Source: Sediminibacterium sp. (GTDB taxonomy: Bacteria; Bacteroidota; Bacteroidia; Chitinophagales; Chitinophagaceae). From it: 34,165 nucleotides of DNA. Below are positions 7,982 to 16,464 of this stretch, piece after piece (within the stretch, counting starts at the first letter, position 1; each line of letters opens with the position of its first letter). The position numbers and the translations under genes were made by a program. The notes below the pieces were generated by a model. The model was not told the DNA's origin. It saw nothing but the letters and a program-made list of their open reading frames with translations, and did not search any database. The stretch covers positions 1 through 34,165 of the forward strand of contig JAIYCS010000125.1 in the NCBI GenBank assembly GCA_027487895.1, written 5' to 3'.

Positions 7982-9900
7982 GTACCTGGTTCTTTTAACA
8001 AGGCAATTAGTTTTGAAAGATGTTTTTTGTAAACTGCCCTTGGTGAAGATGCTGTATGTACACAAATAGAAGCCGCTTTCCCAACTACTTCGCCCATCAT
8101 ACCGCAAGTTCGCATTACTCTTACTGGTCCAAGACCTGTTTTGGTGACACTAATATTTCTGCCAGCCATAAATAAATTTGAAATATTTCTGCTGTATAGC
8201 GTTCGATATGGTGCCCAATAAAGATTGCCGTATTGGTATGCTTCCCCTCTAGTATAATCGGCAATAAATTCGTTTCCTTCAAACCCGTCTTTAAATTCTT
8301 TTTTTGGTGTGTGAAGGTCTACATGCCAAGAACATGGGAATGCAGCATCTTCAAATTTTGTGTGATTTTTAAAATCTTCGGCATCTAATACAACATCTCC
8401 CATTAAACGTCTTGACTCACGTTTGCCAGCAATATACGCCGACCAGCCTAAACGGTGATTGGGATACATTTTGTCTACATTTTTTAAAGTATCCCATGCT
8501 CCATACATAGCTCTGAAGTTATGGTCTCTAATAAGTTCAATTTGATTGACTTGATCTTTATTAAAACCACTTTCCCAATACCACATGTTCGCAAAGGAAT
8601 CTAATCCAACAAGACCATCTGTTTTTACGCCTTTTCTCCCTGGGAAAGGTTTGTCTGAAAGATCTAATGCCCATGGGCACCTTGGAAACGGTTGGGCATA
8701 ATCGCCTATTTCGCATTTTAGTGCAAGTGCACTTTTATCTTTACAGTCGCAATTGAGTACTTCTTCTTTATTTGTTGCATCAAGTACATTAAATAAATTT
8801 GAACTTCCCATTAAGTTTTCGACTTTGTATTCATGGTCAGCTCCTGCTTTGAACCCAATAACAGCATCGCCTGTGCAATCTGCAAATAAATTTGATTGTA
8901 GTTTTAATTGTTTTCCAGAGCGAATGTGCTGAATTACTATAGCTTCAATTTTATTTCCTTTCACAAGTACATCTATAGCCCTGTTTTCTATGAATAATTC
9001 AATATTTGGTTCGGCTTTTATTTTTTCTAATTTGAGTTGATCATCATAATGCCTTGCATCTACTCCATTTAAAACCTGACCTGGGGCTTTTACGATTTTT
9101 GGTAAAATTTCATTTACAATATCGCCCACATGTGCGTATGGTTCTTTATTAGTATGTCCTTCTGGCCAAACCCTTACTTCTGAGCTTCCATTTCCACCTA
9201 ATACGGGCCTGTCCTGAATAAGCGCTACTTTTACACCCTGACGGGCAGCTGCAATTGCGGCGCAAGTGCCTGCTAAGCCGCCTCCAACAACAATAAAATC
9301 AAATGTGCCACCATTTGCAGGTTTATCAGGATGTCCATTAATTTTTCTTCTAAATTTAGTTAGAGATTGAACATCATTTGTAGGTTCAAAGTTTACATCT
9401 TTACAAAATAAGATTGCTTCGCACCTGCCTTCAAAACCTGTTAAATCATGTAATGCAATTTTAGCGTTTTTTCCAACGGTTACAGTTTTACCATCATGCC
9501 AGTGCCAGTCTGCTCCTTTGGTTCCAAAGGTTTCTTCTAAAGGGTTGTCATTGATTAATAATTGAAATTTTCCAGGAGCTCCTGGTGCATTCCAAGGTGC
9601 TACCCAATCTTTGGTACGTACCCATACGCGGTAGGTTCCTTCAGAAGGGAAGGTAATTTGAGTGGTTGCGTCGTTCACAGGAATGCCTAATCCATGTGCT
9701 AATAGATAGGGGCTTCCCATTTTTTCCATAGACTGCTGGTCTATATTCCATCCACCAAAATTTTCAAATTGTTCAGCTTCAAGAAATACGAATTCATTTG
9801 AATTGTTATGCCAATCAAAAGCCTTTGCCCCTGTTAAGCTGCTGGCAAGTAAAACAAGGCTAGTATTGCCAAGGGTGCCTATAAAATTGCGACGATTCAT
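7963..9900 (-). CDS. Exported FAD-dependent oxidoreductase with N-terminal carbohydrate-binding-like domain
   Basis: The 645-residue protein has a twin-arginine-type signal (MNRRNFIGTLG followed by a hydrophobic run), consistent with export of a folded flavoprotein. Residues about 35-170 form a beta-rich module (FVFLEAEQFENFGGW, TYRVWVRTKDWV) like the golvesin/CBM-like domains found beside PUL oxidoreductases. From about 200 a Rossmann FAD site begins with FIVVGGGLAGTCAAIAAARQG. It continues with LGGNGSSEVRVWPEGH, and FADCTGDAVIGFKAGA and the FMAGRNISVTKTGLGPVRVMRTC segment near the end, all typical of the FAD_oxidored family (PF12831). Substrates of this PUL-associated family are poorly known; sugar oxidation is inferred. 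The gene is monocistronic, convergent with susD and divergent from the GH95-like pair. Its C-terminal codons lie in the susCD terminator. Confidence 0.9.
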   Translation of the reverse strand: MNRRNFIGTLGNTSLVLLASSLTGAKAFDWHNNSNEFVFLEAEQFENFGGWNIDQQSMEKMGSPYLLAHGLGIPVNDATTQITFPSEGTYRVWVRTKDWVAPWNAPGAPGKFQLLINDNPLEETFGTKGADWHWHDGKTVTVGKNAKIALHDLTGFEGRCEAILFCKDVNFEPTNDVQSLTKFRRKINGHPDKPANGGTFDFIVVGGGLAGTCAAIAAARQGVKVALIQDRPVLGGNGSSEVRVWPEGHTNKEPYAHVGDIVNEILPKIVKAPGQVLNGVDARHYDDQLKLEKIKAEPNIELFIENRAIDVLVKGNKIEAIVIQHIRSGKQLKLQSNLFADCTGDAVIGFKAGADHEYKVENLMGSSNLFNVLDATNKEEVLNCDCKDKSALALKCEIGDYAQPFPRCPWALDLSDKPFPGRKGVKTDGLVGLDSFANMWYWESGFNKDQVNQIELIRDHNFRAMYGAWDTLKNVDKMYPNHRLGWSAYIAGKRESRRLMGDVVLDAEDFKNHTKFEDAAFPCSWHVDLHTPKKEFKDGFEGNEFIADYTRGEAYQYGNLYWAPYRTLYSRNISNLFMAGRNISVTKTGLGPVRVMRTCGMMGEVVGKAASICVHTASSPRAVYKKHLSKLIALLKEPGTKKRRS

Positions 9901-10076
9901 ACGATTTAAATTATCAAATTAAAAATAGGGCATTTTGATTATTACATTTCGAGCTTTCAATGATTCGATTTTAACTACTTCTTGCTGTGAATGATTAAAT
10001 TCAATCTTTTAATAAGTTGGGTTTGAAATGTAAGTATATTTTAGTTTAGAATTCATGTAAGTCAAACTTAATAATT
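9901..10076. promoter_or_regulatory. Divergent promoter region
   Basis: This 176-bp gap separates the FAD oxidoreductase (minus) from the GH95-like pair (plus), so it must hold promoters for both unless one is leaderless. Toward the plus gene, TATATTTT (10035-10042) and TAGTTTAG (10042-10049) each differ by one base from the -7 consensus. Neither has a TTTG at the right spacing. No convincing inverted-repeat operator was seen. Confidence 0.4.
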
Positions 10077-12404
10077 ATGCAAATACGCCGGACAATATGT
10101 TTTGTTTTGATTTTCCAGTTATCCTGTTTTATCGGAATTTGCCAAAATCATATGCTGGATGCATATAATGTAAAATGGACAACCCAAAGTAATAACGCAT
10201 CTGAGTCCATGCCTTGTGGTGGCGGTGATATTGGCCTTAATGTTTGGGTAGAAAAAGGAGATGTTTTATTTTATATGTCTCGCAGTGGTGCTTTTGATGA
10301 AAATAATGTATTTCCTAAATTTGGAAGAACACGGATAAAGATACTGCCTAATCCTTTTGAAGGAGGTGAATTTTTACAAGAGTTAAAATTAAGAGATGGG
10401 TATGTATTAATTACAGGAAAGAAAAATAAGTTACATGTTACTGTTAAAATATGGGTAGATGTATTTAATCCAGCAATTCACGTTACTGTAGAGAGTAATC
10501 AGTTGATACAGGTTGAGTCTATATATGAAAGTTGGCGCACAGAAAATTTACAATGGACAAATCCTTCTCAAACATGGGCAAGCCTTGGTTTTAGAGATGC
10601 GCCATTTAAAGCAACTATTTTTGCAGACTCCATTCAGTTTCAAAAAAATGATATTTTATTTTATCATCAAAATAGGGATAGTACGCTTTTTGATGCAACT
10701 GTAAAACAGCAAGGATTAGAAGCTATTAAAAATGAACTTTGGAATCCGCTCAAGGCTTTAACATTTGGCGGAAAAATGACAGGTAATAATTTTGTAGCTG
10801 CAGGGACAGTTTCAGGAATTTATGCTAATACTACGTATAAAGGCTGGAAAATAAGAAGCAAGAGTTCCTCCAAAAAACATGATGTAAATATTTTATTGCA
10901 TATAGATCAGGCAGCCTATTTAGAAACTTGGAAAACCGGTTTGTATCAAATTGAAGAGCGTGCTTTTAAAGAATATGATAATGGGTCTATAGCGTCAAAA
11001 AAATGGTGGAATGCTTTTTGGGATAGGAGTTATATCATTATAGATTCTAGTCAAAGAGATACATCTAACACGCAATGGAAAATAGGTCAAAATTATCAAT
11101 TGTTCAGATATCAACTTGGATGCAATGCGTATGGTAAATATCCTACAAAATTTAATGGAGGATTGTTTACGTTTGATCCAGTTTATATCGATAAAAACCT
11201 CCCCTTTACGCCAGATCACAGAAATTGGGGCGGGGGTACATTTACGGCTCAAAATCAACGTCTTGTTTATTACCCAATGTTTAAGTCTGGGGATTTTGAT
11301 ATGCTGCCTTCGCAATTAGACTTTTATACACGCGCGTTAAAAAATGCAGCATTGAGAACTCGATTTTATTGGGGCCATGAAGGAGCGTCATTTACTGAAC
11401 AACTAGAACAGTTTGGTTTACCATTAGCCACTTCTTATGGTTGGAATAGACCTTTGAAATTTGATAAAGGTGTTGAGTATAATTATTGGTTAGAATATTT
11501 ATGGGACACCCAGCTTGAATTTTGTTTTATGATGCTAGATTTACAAAAGTATGCAGCAAAAGACATTTCGAATTATATCCCATTTATTGAAAGCTGCCTT
11601 ACCTTTTTTGAATCCCATTATGAGTATGAAGCGCTTTCAAGAGGCCGGCAAGCATTGGATGGTGATGGTAAGCTAATCCTGTATCCTAGTTCAGGTGCAG
11701 AAACGTACAAAATGGCATACAATTCAACTTCTACCATTGCTGGACTTACAGCAGTGCTAACAAAACTAATTGAATTGCCGGCACCATATCTTTCTGCAGA
11801 GAAAAAAGCGCACTGGGCAAAAATGTTGACTAAAATACCTGCTATTGCGTTTCGAGAAAAAGAGGGCTACAAAACTATTGCGCCAGCATGGACTTGGGCA
11901 AGAATCAACAATCAAGAAATCCCGCAACTGTATCCTGTTTTTCCATTTAGCTTATATGGTATTGGTTTGCCAAATTTAGATATAGCTATTAATACCTGGA
12001 AGTATGGTACTGATGTTCCAATTCAAAAAAATTATATTAGTTGGCATCAAGATGCAATTTTTTGTGCAAGATTAGGATTGACAGCAGAAGCTATGGATTT
12101 GACAATAAAGAAATTCAAAGATGCCGAGCGTAGATTTCCTACATTTTGGGGACCCGGTCACGACTGGGTGCCAGACCATAACTGGGGCGGAAGTGCTATG
12201 GTGGGTTTGCAAGAGATGCTTATGCAAACTGTAGATAAAACTATATACCTAATGCCTGCTTGGCCTAAACACTGGGATGTCAAATTTAAATTACATGCCC
12301 CACATAATACCATTATTGAAGGACAACTTAAAAATGGCAAATTAGAAAATTTATTGGTAACACCTAAGTCTCGATTTAATGATGTTGTTATCATGCTAAA
12401 ATAA
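10077..12404 (+). CDS. DUF5703-type putative glycoside hydrolase, GH95-related architecture
   Basis: The 775-residue secreted protein (signal about 1-22, ending GICQ) starts its mature part with YNVKWTTQSNNASESMPCGGGDIGLNVWVE, the signature of DUF5703 proteins. An N-terminal beta-sandwich (about 25-300) and a C-terminal helical barrel (about 320-760) are laid out as in GH95. Hand alignment to the GH95 enzyme at 19561-22065 places Glu542 (in YPSSGAETYK) at the general-acid position. It places Asp700 (in PDHNWGG, matching DGNFGG) at the second catalytic position. That suggests an active hydrolase on an unknown sugar; no family member's activity is known to me. The next gene starts 6 bp after its stop, so the two are co-transcribed. 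Confidence 0.82.
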   Translation: MQIRRTICFVLIFQLSCFIGICQNHMLDAYNVKWTTQSNNASESMPCGGGDIGLNVWVEKGDVLFYMSRSGAFDENNVFPKFGRTRIKILPNPFEGGEFLQELKLRDGYVLITGKKNKLHVTVKIWVDVFNPAIHVTVESNQLIQVESIYESWRTENLQWTNPSQTWASLGFRDAPFKATIFADSIQFQKNDILFYHQNRDSTLFDATVKQQGLEAIKNELWNPLKALTFGGKMTGNNFVAAGTVSGIYANTTYKGWKIRSKSSSKKHDVNILLHIDQAAYLETWKTGLYQIEERAFKEYDNGSIASKKWWNAFWDRSYIIIDSSQRDTSNTQWKIGQNYQLFRYQLGCNAYGKYPTKFNGGLFTFDPVYIDKNLPFTPDHRNWGGGTFTAQNQRLVYYPMFKSGDFDMLPSQLDFYTRALKNAALRTRFYWGHEGASFTEQLEQFGLPLATSYGWNRPLKFDKGVEYNYWLEYLWDTQLEFCFMMLDLQKYAAKDISNYIPFIESCLTFFESHYEYEALSRGRQALDGDGKLILYPSSGAETYKMAYNSTSTIAGLTAVLTKLIELPAPYLSAEKKAHWAKMLTKIPAIAFREKEGYKTIAPAWTWARINNQEIPQLYPVFPFSLYGIGLPNLDIAINTWKYGTDVPIQKNYISWHQDAIFCARLGLTAEAMDLTIKKFKDAERRFPTFWGPGHDWVPDHNWGGSAMVGLQEMLMQTVDKTIYLMPAWPKHWDVKFKLHAPHNTIIEGQLKNGKLENLLVTPKSRFNDVVIMLK

Positions 12405-12410
12405 ATACTT

Positions 12411-14951
12411 ATGAATATTGATAAAATGAAGTACTTCAGATTTTGTTTTTTATTTTTTCAATTGATTGTGTGTAGTCAAACAATTGCACAAACACGAATT
12501 TTTACTATTGATTCAAACTACTTAGATCGCCATGATATAGTCTATAATACACCTGCCTATGAAGGGTTTGAGGGTTTTCCTCTTGGAAATGGTGATTTGG
12601 GTGGTATGATTTGGAATACAAATAGTGGGTATGAAATTCAAATAAATAAAAATGATTTGTTTGAAGCTAATAATGAAGAATCAAATGCTACATTACGTAA
12701 TGGCGTCCGATTAAATATTGACCTTGGTGCCCCTGCAAATGATTGGTTGTATTTAAATGATTTTAAAGGTAAGCTGTCATTAAAAAATGCACAGGCTACT
12801 TTTGACTCGAAAACTCCGTTCATGCACAATCAGTTAAATACTTGGGTGTCTTCAGAAAAAAATTTGTGGTTTTTTGAGTTAAAAAGTGACGCAAAAGAAT
12901 GGTTAAAGGCAGGCACAAAAATGCGCATATCTCTTGATCGATGGGGTAGTAGAACATTTCCAGGTTGGTACGGTCATTTTTCAAAAGATACAAAAAGTGG
13001 ATTGAGCAACTCAAAAACTTATATTAAGGGTAGCGATATTATTCTTGAAGTAACATATAAAAATTTAAAATTTGCTGTTGCTTGTAGGGTTTTAGGTGAA
13101 GAATCGGTTGCATCTATTGTTAGTGACAATAAACTAGAGATAGCGTCTAAGCGATTGGCATCCAATCGAAACATATCTGTTATTGTTTCATTTGTGACTT
13201 CATATGAATCTCAAAATCCTGTAGTAGATGCGCTAGCACTTTTGCAAAAGATAGAACAAAAAAATATTACACAACAAAAATTGGCGCATCAAAAAGTTTG
13301 GCATAATTTCTGGAAACAATCTTTTGTTCACTTGTCAAATGATTATATAGAAAACACATATTATCTCAGGCGTTACTTGATGGCTAGTTCTTCTAGAGGA
13401 AAGTTTCCTGTAGTATTTAATGGTGGATTATGGAATTGGAATCATGACGTTCGTAATTGGGTGACACCGCATCATTGGAATACCCAACAACAATATTGGG
13501 GACTTGCCGCTCAAAATGATTGTGAGTTGATGTTACCTTATTTAAATACTTATTTTGATTTGATGCCTTACGCAAAAAAGTTTGCAGCGCAACGAGGCGC
13601 TCAAGATGCACTATTGTGGGCTGAGCCTCATGATTTTTTTGGGAGTATGACATTTTGGGAACGCGGGGACATGATCAATAACTTTACACCAGCTAGTCAA
13701 ATCGCTAGTTTATTTTGGGAATATTATCAATTTACTGCCGATACCTCATTTTTACGCCAAAAAGGCTACCCATTTATGAAAGGTTCGGCAGCATTTTATT
13801 TGCAAAAACTTAAGTGGGATAGTGTAAAGCAACAATATTATATTTTCCCTTCTCAAGCTTATGAAAGTCCAAGAACCAATCAATTGCTGAATCCTATCAC
13901 AGATAGGAATATGATTATTTCAAATTTTAGTAATTGTATACGAGCGGCTCAAATACTTGATATTGATTCAAAAAAAGTAATACAATGGCAACATGTTTTG
14001 GACCACATGTGGGATATACCATATCGAAACTTGCCTGTTATTGGTGAAGTAATTGATTTGGCTTGGTATCCCGACAGTAGTTTATTTCCAAAGATAAATG
14101 ACCATGGAAAATGGCTGAATGCAATGAGTCAAAACACATCTATCGTTTTTCCTGCTGGCATTTTGGGAATCGATCAAAAAAATACGCGGGCATTTAATGC
14201 TGTTTCTAACATTATTTACAATCATTCACCATCTGTAAATGCTATTACACCAGATCCAATTGTTGCTGCAAGAATTGGACTTGGATCAGAGGTTTTGAAA
14301 ATGATGGAAAATGGTATACGTCGTTTACAGCATTTTCCACAAGGATTGTTTTATAATATAGATCATTGGTATAATTTATCCAGATATAAAGACTCACTTT
14401 CTGCGCCAGATATTAATGCGCAAAGAGACTACATTTATGACGAAAGATCTCAATATCCCAATAAGCTACCTGCAAAACCATTTATTCAGTCTGGTTTAGA
14501 GCCGCAAAGTATTTATGGCGCTGCTGTTAATGAAATGCTGATGCAAAGTAATGAGGGGAAGATTAGAATTTTCCCAGCAATACCTTCAAATTGGCCAGCA
14601 GCTTTTACCTTACTAGCTAGGGGCGCTTTTTTAGTTTCTGCCGAAATAAAAAAAGATGGAACAGTTCCAGCTGTATTTATTGAAAGTAAAAAAGGGGGTG
14701 AGTGTAAGTTGGTTAATCCATGGTTAGGTCAAGATGTATCGGTTGTAGAATATGGAAATATTGGTATGCCTGTAGTATTCAAGGTTTCTACTGATCAAAT
14801 TATTTCTTTTGTCACAAGGCCAAATAAATCTTATTTAATAGCACCAAAGAATAGTGTAGATAAAATCAATGTAACCCATTATTTTTCAACCCCCAATCAA
14901 GCTCCAAAAATATTTTTTGAAGCTACTTTGGGCAAAGAGAGAAATTTTTAA
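12411..14951 (+). CDS. Divergent GH95-like glycoside hydrolase
   Basis: The 846-residue secreted protein has a signal MKYFRFCFLFFQLIVCSQTIAQ if started at the ATG at 12426; the ATG at 12411 adds MNIDK and sits 6 bp after the previous stop. The N-terminal segment GFPLGNGDLGGMIW parallels the LPLGNGRLGAMVFG motif of GH95, with a beta-sandwich to about residue 300 and a helical barrel thereafter. By hand alignment, Glu485 (AYESPRTNQ) takes the general-acid position. The catalytic Asp position holds Glu697 (SGLEPQS), and the paired-Asn site of GH95 (NIN) is reduced to HWN. It is therefore a relative with an altered catalytic centre and probably a different specificity. Co-expression with the DUF5703 protein suggests they attack neighbouring linkages of one glycan (inference). 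Confidence 0.8.
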   Translation: MNIDKMKYFRFCFLFFQLIVCSQTIAQTRIFTIDSNYLDRHDIVYNTPAYEGFEGFPLGNGDLGGMIWNTNSGYEIQINKNDLFEANNEESNATLRNGVRLNIDLGAPANDWLYLNDFKGKLSLKNAQATFDSKTPFMHNQLNTWVSSEKNLWFFELKSDAKEWLKAGTKMRISLDRWGSRTFPGWYGHFSKDTKSGLSNSKTYIKGSDIILEVTYKNLKFAVACRVLGEESVASIVSDNKLEIASKRLASNRNISVIVSFVTSYESQNPVVDALALLQKIEQKNITQQKLAHQKVWHNFWKQSFVHLSNDYIENTYYLRRYLMASSSRGKFPVVFNGGLWNWNHDVRNWVTPHHWNTQQQYWGLAAQNDCELMLPYLNTYFDLMPYAKKFAAQRGAQDALLWAEPHDFFGSMTFWERGDMINNFTPASQIASLFWEYYQFTADTSFLRQKGYPFMKGSAAFYLQKLKWDSVKQQYYIFPSQAYESPRTNQLLNPITDRNMIISNFSNCIRAAQILDIDSKKVIQWQHVLDHMWDIPYRNLPVIGEVIDLAWYPDSSLFPKINDHGKWLNAMSQNTSIVFPAGILGIDQKNTRAFNAVSNIIYNHSPSVNAITPDPIVAARIGLGSEVLKMMENGIRRLQHFPQGLFYNIDHWYNLSRYKDSLSAPDINAQRDYIYDERSQYPNKLPAKPFIQSGLEPQSIYGAAVNEMLMQSNEGKIRIFPAIPSNWPAAFTLLARGAFLVSAEIKKDGTVPAVFIESKKGGECKLVNPWLGQDVSVVEYGNIGMPVVFKVSTDQIISFVTRPNKSYLIAPKNSVDKINVTHYFSTPNQAPKIFFEATLGKERNF

Positions 14952-14958
14952 GGATTTA

Positions 14959-16098
14959 TTATCTTTTTAACAAAAGTGGGATAGCGATATTCATGGAATG
15001 CGCTCTGTTATCAATACCCATTGCCCCGAAAAGATAAATTGGTATTCCATTTTCGATAAGTAAGCATGGTCTTTCTAGTTTGTCATCCAATTTCGTACCA
15101 GTTTCATCAAATATTTCTTTTCCAATTACCATTGGATATGTTGTAGGCTTCCAGTTAATACCATCAGATGAAGATAGAAGTGCTAACGCCCCAGAAACGC
15201 CTGTAAATTTCCCAATAACATCTCGCACGATGGCATAATTGATACCTTTATAGTTCCAAATAAACGGGTCTTCTGCAATCATCCAAGCGTCTTTATAAGA
15301 ACTATTTTTTTCTTCAAATATGGGAGAATCATTTTTGATAAATGGACCAGTTGCAGCCGAGGAAAAAGCTACGCCAAAACGAACTTTACCGCCCTGGTAT
15401 TTACCATTTTTCTCTACTTGCTTATACACCATTATAAATCTTCCGTTTTGATCAATTGTAACGGCGGGATTTGAAACTAGCATTGCATCAGGAGCAGTTG
15501 AATCTGGGCTTGCCTCTAATATTGGTTTATCATAACGCGTCCATTGGTCTAACGGATTATCTGCTATTGCTACACCAATGCGCTGATTGTTTCTGTAATT
15601 ATACCAAGCAGGGGAGTATGCAAAATTTGGTGTTATAGGGGCAGATCCTGTTGTGCCCATGTAGTATAAGTAATATTTTCCTTGATGTATGATAACTGTA
15701 GGGTTATGGGTGCAAACGCCATCCCAATATTTTTTATCTCTCTTATTAAAAATTACTTTTACGTGGCTATACGGTCCTTCTGGTTTTTCAGAAAATGCCA
15801 ATGCTATTTCAGAATCTGTAATCCAAGCTTCATGCCCTTTGGCTTTAGGCCACCTGCTATAAAACATATAATACCCAATTTTAGGTGCTTTAACCACCGA
15901 GCCGCACCAAATATTGTAAGCACTATCTAAAAACTTATTTTTTAATGGGAGTGGTTGAATCATCGAACTGATATTAAGCCGCTCTATGTTCCTCAGATTT
16001 TCTGTCTTATCTTGTCTAGTTAATTGGGCAGTAGTTTTATAGCTAAAAATGGCCATTAAAAAACAAATTATAGCCACTCTCTGTATTTTTAACCCCAT
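14959..16098 (-). CDS. Secreted five-bladed beta-propeller glycoside hydrolase-like protein (GH43/GH117 clan-like)
   Basis: The 379-residue product has a Sec signal (MGLKIQRVAIICFLMAIFSYKTTAQ). Its repeating beta-propeller pattern includes WCGSVVKAPKIGYYMFYSRWP (about 64-84), HEAWITDSEIALAFSEKPEGPYS, DGVCTHNPTVIIHQGKYYLYYMG, and later DAMLVSNPAVTIDQNGRFIMVYK and EDPFIWNYKGINYAIVRDV. This is the layout of the GH43/GH32/GH117-type five-bladed propellers. WDG..THNP, DAMLVSNPAV and AEDPFIW hold plausible acidic active-site residues. The exact family and substrate are uncertain. It is transcribed alone, convergent with the divergent GH95-like gene (7 bp between stops) and divergent from the small secreted protein. 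A debranching role for a non-fucose side chain is inference. Confidence 0.78.
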   Translation of the reverse strand: MGLKIQRVAIICFLMAIFSYKTTAQLTRQDKTENLRNIERLNISSMIQPLPLKNKFLDSAYNIWCGSVVKAPKIGYYMFYSRWPKAKGHEAWITDSEIALAFSEKPEGPYSHVKVIFNKRDKKYWDGVCTHNPTVIIHQGKYYLYYMGTTGSAPITPNFAYSPAWYNYRNNQRIGVAIADNPLDQWTRYDKPILEASPDSTAPDAMLVSNPAVTIDQNGRFIMVYKQVEKNGKYQGGKVRFGVAFSSAATGPFIKNDSPIFEEKNSSYKDAWMIAEDPFIWNYKGINYAIVRDVIGKFTGVSGALALLSSSDGINWKPTTYPMVIGKEIFDETGTKLDDKLERPCLLIENGIPIYLFGAMGIDNRAHSMNIAIPLLLKR

Positions 16099-16154
16099 TT
16101 GTTTAAATTTTTAGTTCGAAAGTATGGTTTTATTTATTTAAAAATACAGCTTTG

Positions 16155-16162
16155 TATATTTG
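16155..16162 (+). promoter_or_regulatory. -7 box of the small secreted protein gene
   Basis: TATATTTG is a perfect match to the Bacteroidota -7 consensus TAnnTTTG and lies 19 bp before the ATG at 16182. The implied leader is about 10-15 nt. It overlaps the alternative TTG start at 16152, which it argues against. No clear TTTG is present at the -33 position. Confidence 0.5.
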
Positions 16163-16181
16163 TACAGGCACGATTGATTTT

Positions 16182-16463
16182 ATGAAAAAGAAAGCTTTAT
16201 TCATTATACAACTATGTTTAACATTTGGCAGCATTGCCCAAGCACAAAAACATTTCGTGTATAAACCAATTCTTAAATTTACGCCTCAAAAATTGGACAG
16301 TTTAAAATACAGTCCTGTCAATATTTTAGCGCCCAACCATTATGTTAAAGGCCTTGCGTTTTTTTGCAAGCAAGAATGGCAATTTGAAAAGCGCACAAAA
16401 ATACCTTTCCGTTTTAGGTTAGGTAGTTTAGATTACGTTAATAAATTAGAAGGAAAGAAGTAG
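16182..16463 (+). CDS. Small secreted protein, conserved-hypothetical type
   Basis: From the ATG at 16182 the product has 93 residues with a clear signal peptide ([22 protein letters not shown]). The mature part is about 70 residues, basic and aromatic. A longer frame from a TTG at 16152 exists but runs through the perfect -7 box, so I reject that start. The end of the protein ([34 protein letters not shown]) resembles a short motif I recall from other Bacteroidota small secreted proteins. Its function is unknown to me. There is one cysteine, in FFCKQEW. The gene sits between the propeller protein and the GH29 genes. Its stop is separated from the convergent GH29 stop by a single base, so the two mRNAs would overlap at their 3' ends. 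Confidence 0.75.
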   Translation: MKKKALFIIQLCLTFGSIAQAQKHFVYKPILKFTPQKLDSLKYSPVNILAPNHYVKGLAFFCKQEWQFEKRTKIPFRFRLGSLDYVNKLEGKK

Positions 16464-16464
16464 T

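Noticed and set aside
14952-14958. Terminator between the GH95-like pair and the propeller gene
   Set aside because: The gap is seven bases and no stem-loop is visible around it on either strand.
16152-16181. TTG-initiated extension of the small secreted protein
   Set aside because: It would translate through a perfect TATATTTG -7 box and put ten residues before an intact signal peptide.
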